A DNA stretch of 64,000 nucleotides from Isoetes taiwanensis (taxonomy: Eukaryota > Streptophyta > Lycopodiopsida > Isoetales > Isoetaceae). Positions within the stretch are counted from its first letter, which is position 1. Every line of letters starts with the position of its first letter. Where the stretch lies: positions 16,423,094-16,487,093 of the forward strand of contig JAJEKV010000025.1 in NCBI GenBank assembly GCA_021234155.1, in the 5' to 3' direction. Positions 10,585-21,073 of this stretch are shown piece after piece. The notes below the pieces were generated by a model. It did no database searches. It was not told the origin of the DNA and saw only the letters and a list, made by a program, of their open reading frames with translations. Made by a program: the position numbers and the translations under genes.

Positions 10585-12303
10585 AAAAACAAACATTACA
10601 TCAACTTGGATGAGTTGATGAGTTGACAAGGCTCTCATGGTTATTCTGGCCTCATGTAATGAATCGATAAGCATGACAATATGTGTTTTGATTGCACGGC
10701 TCAAGAGAATCAAGACACATACATAAAGGAACACGCATGTAAACATCATGGAGCAAATATCCTCAAGCACATCATTAAACATCAACATTTTTTGTTCGAG
10801 TACCGCCCATATGCTCTAAAAGTAAAGCCAACAAACTTTGTCTATAGAACACTCTTTTATTAAAACACTCTTTTATTAAAGCTACTATGTTCAACATTGA
10901 CCTACCTTGAAACCGTATAAAGATACAGTGCAACATGCAATGACACTTAATGCAATGACACTTATAAACGGTCTGTATGAAGGTTTTGACGCCAAAAATG
11001 GGCAAATGGCTTCTGCTTTGTGAAGATAGAAGGGCCATCTATAGAAGGGCGATAGGTGAAAATATATTCCCACTGGGAGCCTGCATCGCAAAAGCTTAGG
11101 TTACAAGTGCCATTGCTGCTGCTCCTACATTGAAATAAGGAAAAACTAGTTAATGATGCTGCAAAATAGCAGGCAGAAAAGCTCTAACTAAAAGTTCATG
11201 GGAGCACACAAGCATACATATTCAGCTCTGCATAGAAGAAAATGCAGTACCATCTCGTTTAGAACTTGTTGTTTCTTCAGAACTTGTTGCTGCAAAAAAT
11301 TCAAAGCAAATAGCATTAGTAAATTGCATATGTTGCCAATAAATAAATGGAATTGTAGAGCTGTGAATCCCAATCCAACAACAATCAAATAACAATATGC
11401 TAGTACTAATCGCCTGGCCCATTCTTTGAATAAAATTCCACCGGATTCATTTTTAGTACCTCGAGACCCGCCAAGCTAATGGAAGAACGAGAATTTTGTT
11501 AATGGTTTATGGCTACCCGATCGTAGGTCTTGGCCAATTGTAACCATTGCCCTCTTGCTTTATACTATATCATACCGATTGAATACTACAACAGAAATTT
11601 TCAGGGAGCAAGTCTCTATAGCTCACAACAAATTTTCATCGCCATTATTGCCTTCCAGCTAGAAAAGCCGTGAGCACACATTAATAAATGATTGTTGCAT
11701 CTCACAAATTCTCGGCCGAGAAGCCCGCCTATAAAACTTCAGTCCACAACACTCAAGATGGTTCTCGCACCTTGCTTTTGAGCCTCACACCCACATCATG
11801 GATACTTATAGAAGAGATTCATCTCCGTGGTATCGAAGCTTTTGAGCTTCCTGGGGTCACCTTAGATATTAGACCAAATCTCAAACCACTTTCTCATTGT
11901 CTTCAATCTTTTTTCACCACTTCCATAAATTCACCAAAGTGATTGTGTAAAAGCAGAAAGCGAAGGCCCATGCAAAGGCAATTTCAAATCTGTGAGTTGA
12001 ATCCATCTTACAGAAAGGTGGGGAAGGTCATAGCCATAGCCATCCCTGTTTGCGTGATTTGAAGTGATCTTAAATAAACTGTTTGATTTGTTTGCCTGGC
12101 AGAGACTATCCGAACTGTGCGCCATCTGCATTTCAAATATTCTTTCCCTGAGTAAATTGGTTTTGGCAGGGTTCAGAAGATTCTGCTAGACTTGTAATGG
12201 TTTGGAAGCTTGCCCTAATAGAAAGAGCATTATCAGCCCTAAATCGGCTGTACAGTCTGGCCTAAAGTTGTGGGACTTTCTATGAACTCCTCAGTATGAA
12301 ATA
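10585..12303. other. non-coding stretch, no gene recognised
   Basis: Only frames under 110 codons on both strands, with no domains or repeats of note. It ends at the GGAA microsatellite that terminates LINE-A. Confidence 0.5.
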
Positions 12304-12326
12304 TAAGGAAGGAAGGAAGGAAGGAA
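12304..12326 (-). repeat. (GGAA)n microsatellite, 3' tail of LINE-A
   Basis: About five GGAA units sit directly after the LINE-A 3' end GACGTTAAAATATAC (read on minus). Tetranucleotide tails of this kind also end the SINE at 49.4 kb. Confidence 0.75.
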
Positions 12327-12434
12327 GTATATTTTAACGTCCGCGGAGGCCAAACTTGACCTATGAGACGGTACATGCAGTACACAAAGCAGATAAAACC
12401 ACAGCAAAAAGATAAATGCTACTATACAATGTGT

Positions 12435-12489
12435 CCCTACTACTGGGATGAAAAAACCCCCACATGGGAGGAAAAACCCTGGTAGTAGG
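12435..12489 (-). repeat. 3' UTR hairpin of LINE-A
   Basis: CCCTACTACTGGG at 12435-12447 pairs with CCCTGGTAGTAGG at 12477-12489. The enclosed sequence contains runs that read GGGTTTTTCCTC and GGGGGTTTTTTCATCC on the element strand. Related hairpins with different outer stems lie at 20802-20859 and 53558-53624, and a weaker form near 52590. Confidence 0.65.
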
Positions 12490-12492
12490 CTC

Positions 12493-15400
12493 TCAGATCC
12501 CTTGTCCTGTAAGGGATTCTCCTCGACGGTAGAGACTTGCAAAATGTAGGATCGCGAGACGCGTGCAACCATTGGCGATGCCGAATTGATGCAAAGTGGT
12601 GCCATGCAGAGCATCTAAGATCAGCATGTGTTGCTCGGATATGTGTATATGCGGACACTCTTGCAGAGCATGGTGCTCATCCTCCACCGGCCCGCATGTG
12701 GCAACACCGCATATTCTCTCATGCCGGGGATTCTCGCCCTCCATCCGTAGTCCAACGACTGCCTCAATTCTCGAGATGATGGGACCCGTCCTCCGCGGAG
12801 GCAATAGCTCTCCGTTTCTTCATAGATATATGCACTTTCAAATGCTTGGTGTGGGCCATGTTCCAGGTGTTGGATTAACTTATGTGTGGTAGTGCTCGCT
12901 TTTTAGGCTTTGCACAAGTGGTCGCATCCCACGAGTGGTGGCAAAGTGCTCATTCAGGTGTGCGCCCTGTCCCTCGGGCATCGGCATAGCCACAATCTGG
13001 CGGGTAGTCTATAGACCACGCTTGCGAACCACCCCGGACAAGGTGCTCGCCATACCCTCTTCATCGTTGTGGCTCTTGTGCCAATAATGAGCCCCTGGGA
13101 AGACGTTGTGCATCCATGCCGGGTGACCTTGTGGAAATATGCAAGATGTCTCACAAGATAGCGGAATGTTGCAGGGGCGAACCCAGCCTCATATAGCAAA
13201 ATCTGATAAGGCACCGTGTCCTTGATACCTAGGGTCAGATGTTAAGAAGGCCTTCGCACCCTCTCTAGCTTATCCTGTGTGTTCTTGCTAATTGTTTGGA
13301 CCCCGCACCTCTACCCCATACAACAATACTTGGTTCAACGAAAGTGCTCGAACAGTGTGCTCTACGTGCCCAATCACATAGGTCTATTCTCAGAAGCGCC
13401 TATTCTCGCATAGCATACGTGGCTTTCCATCCCGCAATGACCCGTCTTTCCACACAATCATCCCATAACATGTTAGCGCAAAAGTCGATTCCCGTGATAC
13501 TTGAAGGTCCTTACAACATCCACCTTCCTCGTCCTATGTAATAGAGATCCGGGATATCATGTTTGCATGGAGGGGACCGCCAGGAGCTTAGTTTTCTCGC
13601 AGTTCACCGTCATTCCCGTTGTGTCACGTAACCCACTAAGAGCGTCCAAATGCCGCCGCATACTCCCGGGTCAGATGGGATAGCAAGTCTACATCATCTC
13701 GCATAGAGCAATTGCCTTATATCAGTATGCCTCTAGTAGCTGCGGGCCACCGCCCCCATGTTCTTGCATCCGTGTCTCCAACTTGTCAATGTAGAGACCA
13801 AAGAGCGTTGGAGATAACGGACATCCCCGCGTTTAACCCCTATGGTGCTAGCAACTCACTGATCCGATGCGATGGCAATGCAAAGATATATCCCATCATA
13901 GAGTCTATAGATGACATTTTGTAAGTCCTGTGGGGCATGCAAAGACTCGCAAATGTTTGCCACAACAGTCCCGAGGGACCGATCATATGCCGCCTTGAAA
14001 TCTACGAAACAAAGAAGATGTGTCACGCCACAGCATTGCAAGTAGCTTCCATAAGGATTCTCGAGAGTGAATATATGGTCGATTGTGGAGTGGGCGTATT
14101 AAACCCCGCCTGGCCAATCAGACACGTACTCCAACTTCCTCGGCCCACGAAGTTAACTTCTTTCTCCACCACACCCGCTAAAAGCTTTATGCAGTAATGG
14201 GCTCACCATGATCATGCGGTAGTTCGCCGAATCATCCCTATTACCTGTCTTATGAATTGGGGTGACCTTGCTAACCATCCACTCCCCCGGGAGGCCCTCC
14301 CTTATGTCCTGGTTAATGATCGCTGTCAGAGGCCCTAGCAAAGCTGGCCCACCCCATTTCAATAACTCGGCTTGAAGTCCCTGCAAGTCCTTCGCTTTGC
14401 CATTAGCCAGGTGTCTAAGGCCCTGTTGGATGTCTTCCTCCGTGAGCCGCAAAGATTTCTCCTACCTGATTCGGAACCCCAAAGCAAATGCTTCGGGGAT
14501 CATACAACTCCTCCAAGCGATGCATCCACTGGTCTATGGTAATATTGCCGGGTGGTTGATGCGTCTTGTACAACACCCTACGCCAGAAGGCTTTCGGCTC
14601 GGTCATCAACAAATCAAACATGCGCTGCTGATGGTCTGCAATGTATGCATGCTTTTTGGACTTCAAGAATGCTCTATAGTCCTGAATGGCCTGCTGCCGT
14701 AGCTGTGGATCTGAGACGAGGCGCAGTTGGGTCTTTAGAGCCTTGCACTCAGCGTCAAACCAGGGATTCTGAGGGAACTGCGCAGTGTCCATTCACGAGT
14801 GATCCCTCGCTGCAAAGCATGCACTAGCTGCTCTGAGTAAGGCGTTTACAAGCCACTCCCACCTATCATGTAACGTGCAAAGGGCATCAATCCCCTGCAG
14901 TTCACGTTCCAACACACTCATATTCTGCTTGCTTTCGGTAGTCGGGGGTGTATCTCAACCCCTGATGATTTCTACCCTGTGATTGCGCTACTGAGTGCTC
15001 CCAATCCAAAGTGATATAAAGTGGATAGTGGTCCGACAAAGCCTCCTCATCTCCTGTTCGTGTACCAATTGAGAGCTCGTTGATCATGTCAAGTCCTACC
15101 ACTGGAGCAAGGAGATAGTCTACCACGCTAGCTCCACCATCATGTCTATCACTCTTGCAAGTAAAACCCCCTGATTGCGGCCATCTGATCATACCATTGC
15201 ACACTACCATGTCAAAGACCTGACAGAGTTGAACCAACTCCCTTCCAAAGGAGTTGGTGACCATATCTTGAGACTGTCTGGCATGTTGGGGTGCAGCTGT
15301 TTCAAGCCAGAGTGGGTCAGAATCGGCGTCCCCCTGGAAGGTAACCGACTGCAGCTGTGCAGTGCGGGCATTGAAATCTCCTAACAAGAGCACATGCCCT

Positions 15401-15837
15401 TGCTGGCGATATTGCTCTATGTCATCATACAGATCTCTATAAGGCATTTGTACATCCGTGTCTGCCTCCTGGACCTGGTAGAACTTAGAGGCTGCATGGG
15501 GTATATAACAGCATGCAATAAACAATGGACGATGCTGAGGCTCCAGTACTCTCACCCACAGGTAGCGGTTAAGTCTGTCAGCCTTGTGGAGCGAGACCGT
15601 GGCTGCTATAGCATCTTTGAAGTAGCATGCCACCCCTCCATATCCTCGCTTGCCATGGCGCGCATTAGCGAGCGAGAAGCACTGGTATCCCGGGATGTCC
15701 GGCAGCTGATGCCCACGATATTCCCATGTCTCTTGCAAGAAGATGATGTCCATACCTGTAGCGATCCCAACAAGGCCACTGCCCTTCTTCCAGGGGAATC
15801 CCCTACAGTTCCATGATACAAGTCGGAGACACTGTCC
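12493..15837 (-). pseudogene. LINE-A ORF2: endonuclease and reverse transcriptase, frameshifted
   Basis: The apurinic-type endonuclease is intact from 15837 to 14902, with WNCRG, FLQETW, LLGDFNAR and LSDHYPL, the metal-binding and catalytic blocks of the EEP family. The first in-frame ATG (15753) lies after WNCRG, so initiation there would lose a catalytic Asn. The frame is continuous with ORF1 across one TAG at 15838. Downstream, frames change near 14910, 14450, 14150 and again across 13295-13855. RT pieces are PIHKTGNRDDSANYR, then FVDFKAAYDRS (motif A, about 13990), PLSPTLFGLYID (motif B, about 13790) and a damaged YADD. The C-terminus (12493-12804) has a Cys/His cluster, CGVATCGPVEDEHHALQEC. 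Function when intact: target-primed reverse transcription. Confidence 0.85.
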
Positions 15838-17139
15838 CTATGCTGCCTGTGGCGGTTGTCCTGCACCAGCTCCCGAGGAGGTTGCAGGGGCCGTTCCAGG
15901 TGGTGCCCGAGCACTGGGTCCTGGCTGTTGCATCTGGTTTGCCGTCTCGGAGGTGAAAGGTCTAGATGTCCCTGGCCCCATCGCCGCTGCCTCTGCTACT
16001 GTTGGCCGCGGAGGTACAAACACCTTCATCTTGCCATTAACCAAGCCTGCCGATCCCCCTGCCTGTCTGACTTGCCTGATTTTTGTGAACTCCTCTCGTC
16101 TCTCCTTTTGTTGCACTGGAGTAAGATCTGTGTCCAAGTATATTGATGTCCCCTTCAACCGGCTAGCGCGTTGCAGCAATAGAGTCTTGGATGCCTGGTC
16201 CAACACTGTGAATTTGACCAGTCGGGGTCTCATGTTTGGCCCCCCGACTCTGGTCGGGTTTCTCACCCCCAAATACTGCAGTTGTAGTCTGTCCAGCACC
16301 AGGGCATTAAGCTTAGCCGGCAGATCTTCCCCATGATCTTCAGGCAAGCCCCGGACAATGAGGTTCAGCCGACGGGATTGGCGATCCTGCTCCTCGCGAA
16401 GGACCTGCCTGATTCCCTGGGCCACCTCTGCCTCCGGCATTGGGCGCACTGTTGATGCTGCCTCCGGGGCAGTACCTGTTCGTTTCATCTCCGAGCGGAG
16501 ATCATACATCTCTCGGTGAAACTCGGCCATCCTCTTCTCTAGGGCCGAGAGCCTGGGTGCTGCTTCCTGTCCTTCTGGTTGTCTCTTTTCTAGGGTGTCC
16601 AACCTTGCTTGCATCTGATGCATTCTAGCTTCATGGTCCGCAAGACGGGCGCTTGCAGTAGCCAACTGTGTAATCTGTTCCACTGCTTGCCTGAGCTCTC
16701 TCTGCAGTTGTGATATCTCATCTGTCACCTGCTGATGGATCCTATCAATCCGCTGGGTAACCTCATTCAGTGTTTGAGATGTTGCCATGAATTCACTTCT
16801 TAACTGAGCGACAATACCCCGTGCTTGACTGCGCTCGAAGTCGGCCAGCCCAAAGCGGTCATTCAATGGCCGCACCTGCTCTTCTAATGTGGAGATCCGT
16901 TCTCTCTCCTTCACCAACTGTTTCTTGAGGATGGCTACTGTTGGCTGGGTGTCTCTTTGTGCCTCCATACTTGCCAACCTATCCTGTACTGCTGTCAACT
17001 TTGCCTCCAAGGCTCGTATATTCTCGGACTGCGTGACATGCTCTGAGGGAGAGGAGCCCTCTCCGTTCCGTGCTCGCTTCTTTAGTGCATGCAGCTTTTC
17101 TTCCATTGTCTGCTGCCTGAGAGTCACGTCCTGGGTCAT
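15838..17139 (-). CDS. LINE-A ORF1 protein: long coiled coil, RRM-like and C-terminal domain
   Basis: An intact frame of 433 residues starting with ATG at 17139. Residues about 5-250 are heptad-rich and highly charged, predicting a long coiled coil. RRLNLIVRGLPE at 256-267 opens an RRM-like domain, and IYLDTDLTPVQQKERR at 333-348 resembles the C-terminal domain of L1 ORF1 (Transposase_22-like) proteins. The tail is Pro/Ala/Gly-rich. Such proteins form trimers that bind element RNA and chaperone reverse transcription. Most plant L1 elements instead have a DUF4283 and zinc-knuckle ORF1, as LINE-B does in this same window. The stop is a TAG, and the same frame continues directly into ORF2. Confidence 0.8.
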   Translation of the reverse strand: MTQDVTLRQQTMEEKLHALKKRARNGEGSSPSEHVTQSENIRALEAKLTAVQDRLASMEAQRDTQPTVAILKKQLVKERERISTLEEQVRPLNDRFGLADFERSQARGIVAQLRSEFMATSQTLNEVTQRIDRIHQQVTDEISQLQRELRQAVEQITQLATASARLADHEARMHQMQARLDTLEKRQPEGQEAAPRLSALEKRMAEFHREMYDLRSEMKRTGTAPEAASTVRPMPEAEVAQGIRQVLREEQDRQSRRLNLIVRGLPEDHGEDLPAKLNALVLDRLQLQYLGVRNPTRVGGPNMRPRLVKFTVLDQASKTLLLQRASRLKGTSIYLDTDLTPVQQKERREEFTKIRQVRQAGGSAGLVNGKMKVFVPPRPTVAEAAAMGPGTSRPFTSETANQMQQPGPSARAPPGTAPATSSGAGAGQPPQAA

Positions 17140-17195
17140 TTAGAGTCTCACTACTGCAAGTCTTAACCTGAGTCTATTGTGAAGTCCCTGATTCT

Positions 17196-17630
17196 GAAAC
17201 CAAAGCTCCCCAAGCTCCAGATGTGATCAGAAACGTGTGGCCAGCACGACGAGCGCTTCAGAGTTTTCAGGGCGTTTTATTGGCAGCCCGGAAATCTACA
17301 ATTTTTCTTTGTAAATATGACTCAACCACATGCAAATCACATACCTACTGAAAGGTCTCTGAGAGGGCTTTCCAACGTAACAAATTTCAGCTGAAACGGA
17401 GCTCTGGATCTCCAGATATGATCATAAACGTGCGACCAGGACCGTGAGAGCTTTAGGGTTTCTGGGGGCCGGATGTGCAGTCCGGAAATCTGTGATTTTG
17501 ACAAAGATATAAGCCACAATCAATGGCAAATCATATACCTACTCAAAGATCGCTGAGAGGGCTCTCCATCGCAATAAATTTCAGCTGAAACAGACTTCTG
17601 GATCTCCAGATATGAGCAAGAACGCGAAGG
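17196..17630 (-). repeat. tandem 5' UTR monomers of LINE-A, about 195 bp each
   Basis: Related units start with GAAAC at 17196, 17393 and 17587, giving periods of 197 and 194 bp; the third is partial. Each full unit includes CCGGAAATCT, CATACCTACT, GAGAGGGCT-TCCA-CG and a CTCCAGAT-TGA block. Tandem monomers upstream of ORF1 recall the promoter monomers of some L1 families. Confidence 0.7.
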
Positions 17631-17631
17631 A

Positions 17632-18640
17632 TGTGCATAGGATTCTAGAAAATTAGAAGTTAGGCAAAAACATAGAAAAAGACAAAAATGTTGAGCATTC
17701 TAAGAGGAGCAATATGCAACAAGCATTAACTTAGAGCAAGAAAATGGAGTTCATCATAAAAGCACTCGGCTAGAGGCTCCTTCACATTGCATCAAGATGG
17801 CATGCCAGTAAGAATGTCGTTGTTGCATCAGACGAACCTAAGAAACATGGTTCTGGAAGACGTAGCATCCAAACACATATTTCTGGAAATTTTATGCAAA
17901 TGTCTAACCCAGCGAATGCTAAAAAAAAAAATTTTAACCCTGTAGGCTAGATGTTGCTTATAACAGCTGCAAGAAAGCTTGCAAGAAAGCAACAAAGCAT
18001 AAGAGGTGAAACATAGCATTTGTAAACTGTAAAAGAAGATATGCACAAAACAATCCACATGTTGATAGCCAAACTCCCAGAGTAAGAACATAAACAATTT
18101 TCTATTCTAGCCTTCTACTTATCTATATTAGCTTTATAGAGTAGGATTGAACTGCCGATTTGAAAACCATCCGAATACCTCAACAACTCAAAATGGAAAA
18201 AAGAGAAGTGTTTCACCTAGTTTTCTTGCTCTTTGTGGCAGCAACATCCAAAGTAACAATGCCTGCCATTATACTCTGATTTGGTTTCTAGCTGAAGTCA
18301 TTATCTGGGCAAATCTTCTAACTTTCTCCAGTTTGCCCAAGCATCTACGCATGTGGCATCGATGTGTCTCGACACTGAGAAAAGCCAGGATTAGAAATCC
18401 GGGATGGATAACGCAAAGCCATGAAATTCCAAAGCACCAAATCATATATGAAATATGAAACTAATTTTATGCGATTTTTGATTGATCAGAATTTTTTCTA
18501 TGCGTCTAAACTCCTCCAAATCTTAGGAAATCGGTTTAGAAAAAAATCCAAAAATGTTTCCCTCCATGCCTAAAAATCCAATTAACAAGATTGATAAGTT
18601 GTTATCCAGCAATGAAATAACATTTTTGTTTCAAAGGCTT
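17632..18640. other. non-coding stretch, no gene recognised
   Basis: AT-rich sequence with short frames only. No recognised element. Confidence 0.45.
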
Positions 18641-18650
18641 TCTTTCTAAA

Positions 18651-18980
18651 CATATATAAATGAGTTTGCTTTTTTTCGTCCGCTTAAAAAAAATCTTATT
18701 TTCTCCCCGTCCTCAATCAACTTTCTTTAATTTTGTTCTGAAATCCGCCGCCAAGAAATTTCGTGTTTGGTTGTCGCTGCCAGTATCACAATTCACGAGG
18801 GATTCTTGAGAAAGGATTCATAGTTTCTGGCTCATGGGGCTTTCTGGTTGTCGCAAAGCAAGCTTAGCTAGATCCTCGGATATGGAATCCTCGATGCAGC
18901 AAATGGCCGACCCTTCAATTGTGAAATATGAATCTCGTTTTAGGCTTTTTAGGGTTTTAGGCTTTTTAGGGTTATAGGCT
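18651..18980 (+). promoter_or_regulatory. possible promoter: TATA-like box and telo-box motifs
   Basis: ACATATATAAATGAG lies near 18650-18664. GGCTTTTTAGGGTTTTAGGCTT is a short tandem of TTTTAGGG-type motifs at about 18942-18975, directly before an ATG in good plant context (GGCTATGGCGG) at 18981. Telo-box motifs near plant start sites are common in promoters of translation-related genes. Whether a gene follows is uncertain. Confidence 0.35.
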
Positions 18981-19271
18981 ATGGCGGCAGGCACTTCTGG
19001 GTTGTTCTTCAGCAGGCGCTTCTGCCATCGTAGACATCCAACAAAGTGTTATCTCCAAGATATTTTTCTTGAACTGAATCCACAAGGTATTCTTCTTCTT
19101 CTTATTTGCGTTTCCTTTGATTTTTCAGGCATGCCTTTGAAGTTTGGATGGCCTTTCTCTAGCATAGGGAAGGTACGTCACCGCCATAACTTCTGGCCAG
19201 AGATTTGTCAACGTGTTGTTCTTGCTTGCAAGAACAGAGAAGATCGGCAAAATGGAAAAGATGGTGTGTGA
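18981..19271 (+). CDS. possible first exon(s) of an unrecognised gene
   Basis: A 96-codon frame starts MAAGTSGLFFSRRFC, a Ser/Arg-rich start that could be an organelle-targeting presequence. No family is recognised. A GT...AG pair at 19087-19128 spans only 42 bp, shorter than usual plant introns, and another GT donor lies at about 19171, so the exon structure is not resolved. The main support is the upstream TATA-like and telo-box motifs and the strong start context. It may equally be chance. Confidence 0.25.
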   Translation: MAAGTSGLFFSRRFCHRRHPTKCYLQDIFLELNPQGILLLLICVSFDFSGMPLKFGWPFSSIGKVRHRHNFWPEICQRVVLACKNREDRQNGKDGV

Positions 19272-19969
19272 TTTTCTGTCAGCTTTGCATTCTGGTAGCC
19301 GAATTGTGGGCTGCAGTCTCCAGGATGTTCTGGGGTATGGATCAATTGGATTTTTCTTTCTAATCCGACTAGCTGGGTTCTATTTAAGCTTAAATTTTGG
19401 AGATGGAAAAGTTTGGAAAATTTTTGTTTGCTTTGCTCTAGCCTATTGGAGGCCCTTCCCATGGTAAGTTTTTCTGCATCATGTTCTTTAATTATAGAAG
19501 CAATGCTGCCTACCATTTATTCTCCATTTTGGTTGTCTACAGCTCAAGCTCTTCTTCCATTGAAAATTGCCAAAACTGTCGTGGATGGGCACCAGATTTT
19601 AATAGCTGACTCTAACTGAACTCTGTTGTTGCGTTTCTCTAAGTTCTTAAGAGGTTCTCTTGAAGGAAGGTATTATGTTTAAAACTCCGTGGATTACTGT
19701 CACCAGATTATTTGCAAATAGAGCATACCAGACAGCTTAGTCGGGTAAACATCTACTTCTGTCTTTAGACGCTCCATGGCCTGTATATTATGAGTGAGTG
19801 GTTGTTTCATGATACATTTTATGATAGATAGAAAGCTTGTGAATTGGCAGTTTCACGAGGTTATGCGGTTATGTGTCGATAACTGTGGAGATATCACTCC
19901 AACAATAGATAATCTTTAAAAAGAAAAGTATTAAGCAAGTATGCTTGCTAATCATTAGTCTTCTGCCAT
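19272..19969. other. non-coding, or introns of the possible gene at 18981
   Basis: Short plus-strand frames and several pyrimidine tracts ending in CAG. No exon could be assigned. Confidence 0.3.
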
Positions 19970-19995
19970 TTAATTTATAGCCACTTATTTGCTAA
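19970..19995. repeat. left 26-bp target-site duplication
   Basis: The 26 bases beginning TTAATTTATAG and ending ATTTGCTAA recur without change at 21074-21099. Confidence 0.85.
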
Positions 19996-20217
19996 TCCCA
20001 TCGATCCGAGCCATCGGATCGCCATTCTGGGAAGGGACGAGCGCCTATATTAGGCCATTTTCATTTTGGCTCGGATATCGGCGTCTTCTCACAGCAGCTC
20101 TTCTTCTCCTCTCGTGGCTTCCCTCCCTTCCCGCCCTGCTGACGGTGGCGCATGCGTCTTTTTCATTTGTATTTTTTGTTGTTCATGCCTCTTTGTTGTT
20201 CTCCACCTGTGAGCGTT

Positions 20218-20277
20218 GCTATTCTTATGTTTCTGTTCCATCGCCCTGCTATTCTTATGTTTCTGTTCCATTGCCCT
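20218..20277 (+). repeat. two-copy 30-bp tandem repeat
   Basis: GCTATTCTTATGTTTCTG plus TTCCATCGCCCT at 20218-20247 is repeated with one change at 20248-20277. Confidence 0.8.
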
Positions 20278-20288
20278 CTTGTTGTGTT

Positions 20289-20475
20289 GTTCTCCACCTG
20301 CAGGTGATGCTATTTATTTCCACCTCGAGGGTGATGCATATTTTTACATAATGGTTCTCCACCCATTTGGGTGATGCTTTATCTTTATTTATTTCCACCT
20401 CGAGGGTGATGCATGTTTTTACATAATGGTTCTCCACCTGCTGGGTGATGCTTTTTCCACCCTATGGGTGATGCT
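20289..20475 (+). repeat. minisatellite of CACC...GGTGATGC mini-hairpins
   Basis: Units starting GTTCTCCACC lie at 20289, 20354 and 20429. Within them five small inverted repeats keep CACC and GGTG arms around different centres (TGCA, TCGAG, CATTTG, TGCTG, CTAT), and each is followed by ATGC. Confidence 0.7.
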
Positions 20476-20636
20476 ATCTTTTTCTGTTATGTTCTTTTTT
20501 CCTCTGTTTTCATTTTCGACCTTCTTGGTGCGGCTTGTCTTTGTTTGTTTTCTCTCGACCATTTACGGGTGTTCTTTTTGGGAGTTTTTGGTATTGCTTG
20601 CATGATTCCGCCCGTTTTTCCGCCCGTCTGGCATTG

Positions 20637-20795
20637 GTCCTGCTCTATTTACGTTAGCCATCACCCCTCTTCTTCGGTTCTCCATGGACACATTCGGGGA
20701 GGCTTTTCGCCGTTCTTTGGGGTCGTGCTCTATTTTGCGTTCGCCATCAACTCGTTTCTCTCCGTTCTCCAGGCAACACATTCAAGGTTGTTGGC
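20637..20795 (+). repeat. two-copy 85-bp tandem repeat
   Basis: GTCCTGCTCTATTT at 20637 and GTCGTGCTCTATTT at 20722 both continue through GCCATCA, CGGTTCTCCA or CCGTTCTCCA, and CACATTC. Confidence 0.65.
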
Positions 20796-20801
20796 GACCA
20801 T

Positions 20802-20859
20802 TTCTCATTAGGGTTTTCCTCGAAAACCCGAAAGGGGGGGTTTTTTATCCCGATGAGAA
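20802..20859 (+). repeat. LINE-A-type 3' hairpin, copy 2
   Basis: TTCTCATTAGGG at 20802-20813 pairs with CCCGATGAGAA at 20849-20859. Inside, GGGTTTTC and GAAAACCC form a second perfect stem, followed by a G run and a T run. Confidence 0.65.
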
Positions 20860-21073
20860 GTTGTCGCCATTACCCTTTTATTTTGCCTTGGCAAATTTCT
20901 TTTTAGGGGGTAGTTCGATATTGTTCCTATGGTCGGCTATCCCCTCTCTCTCTCCCTAGTTTTCCACACATTGTATACTGCTGCTGTGATGAATGACAAG
21001 CCTATCTATTGGCCGGTTTTGTGTCTCTCGCGAGTCCCTTCCCAGAACATATGTATTACTGCATGCAAGGCAG

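Larger units (their letters stand above)
12304..17630 (-). mobile_element. LINE-A: complete but decayed non-LTR retrotransposon with RRM-type ORF1
   Basis: Read on the minus strand the order is: 5' UTR of tandem monomers (17630-17143), ORF1 (17139-15838), ORF2 with endonuclease, RT and a C-terminal Cys/His region (15837-12493), a 3' UTR with a hairpin (12489-12435), and a short 3' end GACGTTAAAATATAC followed by (TTCC)n at 12326-12304. The element ends in a 4-bp microsatellite and not in poly(A). ORF2 has several frameshifts in RT, so it is dead. No target duplication was recognised. Confidence 0.85.
19996..21073 (+). mobile_element. 1,078-bp insertion with 26-bp target duplication, probably LINE-related and non-autonomous
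   Basis: The perfect 26-bp flanking duplication marks both edges. Long variable duplications of this kind are typical of target-primed retrotransposition. No transposon protein is encoded. The interior holds short tandem repeats (20218-20277), an array of CACC-GGTG mini-hairpins (20289-20475), an 85-bp tandem duplication (20637-20795) and the LINE-A-like hairpin (20802-20859). ACACATTGTATACTGC after the hairpin resembles ACACATTGTATAGTAGC in the LINE-A 3' UTR. There is no poly(A) tail. Confidence 0.75.

Noticed and set aside
15743-16336. Plus-strand 197-codon ORF
   Set aside because: It lies antisense to LINE-A ORF1 and ORF2, which have clear protein motifs; it is a shadow frame.
18942-18975. 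Interstitial telomere repeat
   Set aside because: Only about two TTTTAGGG-like units in an imperfect repeat; better read as telo-box promoter motifs.
19087-19128. A spliceable intron in the possible gene at 18981
   Set aside because: At 42 bp it is shorter than usual plant introns, and no family guides the frame.
20289-20475. CRISPR array
   Set aside because: Repeats are irregular, spacers are not unique, and the setting is a plant genome; it is a minisatellite.
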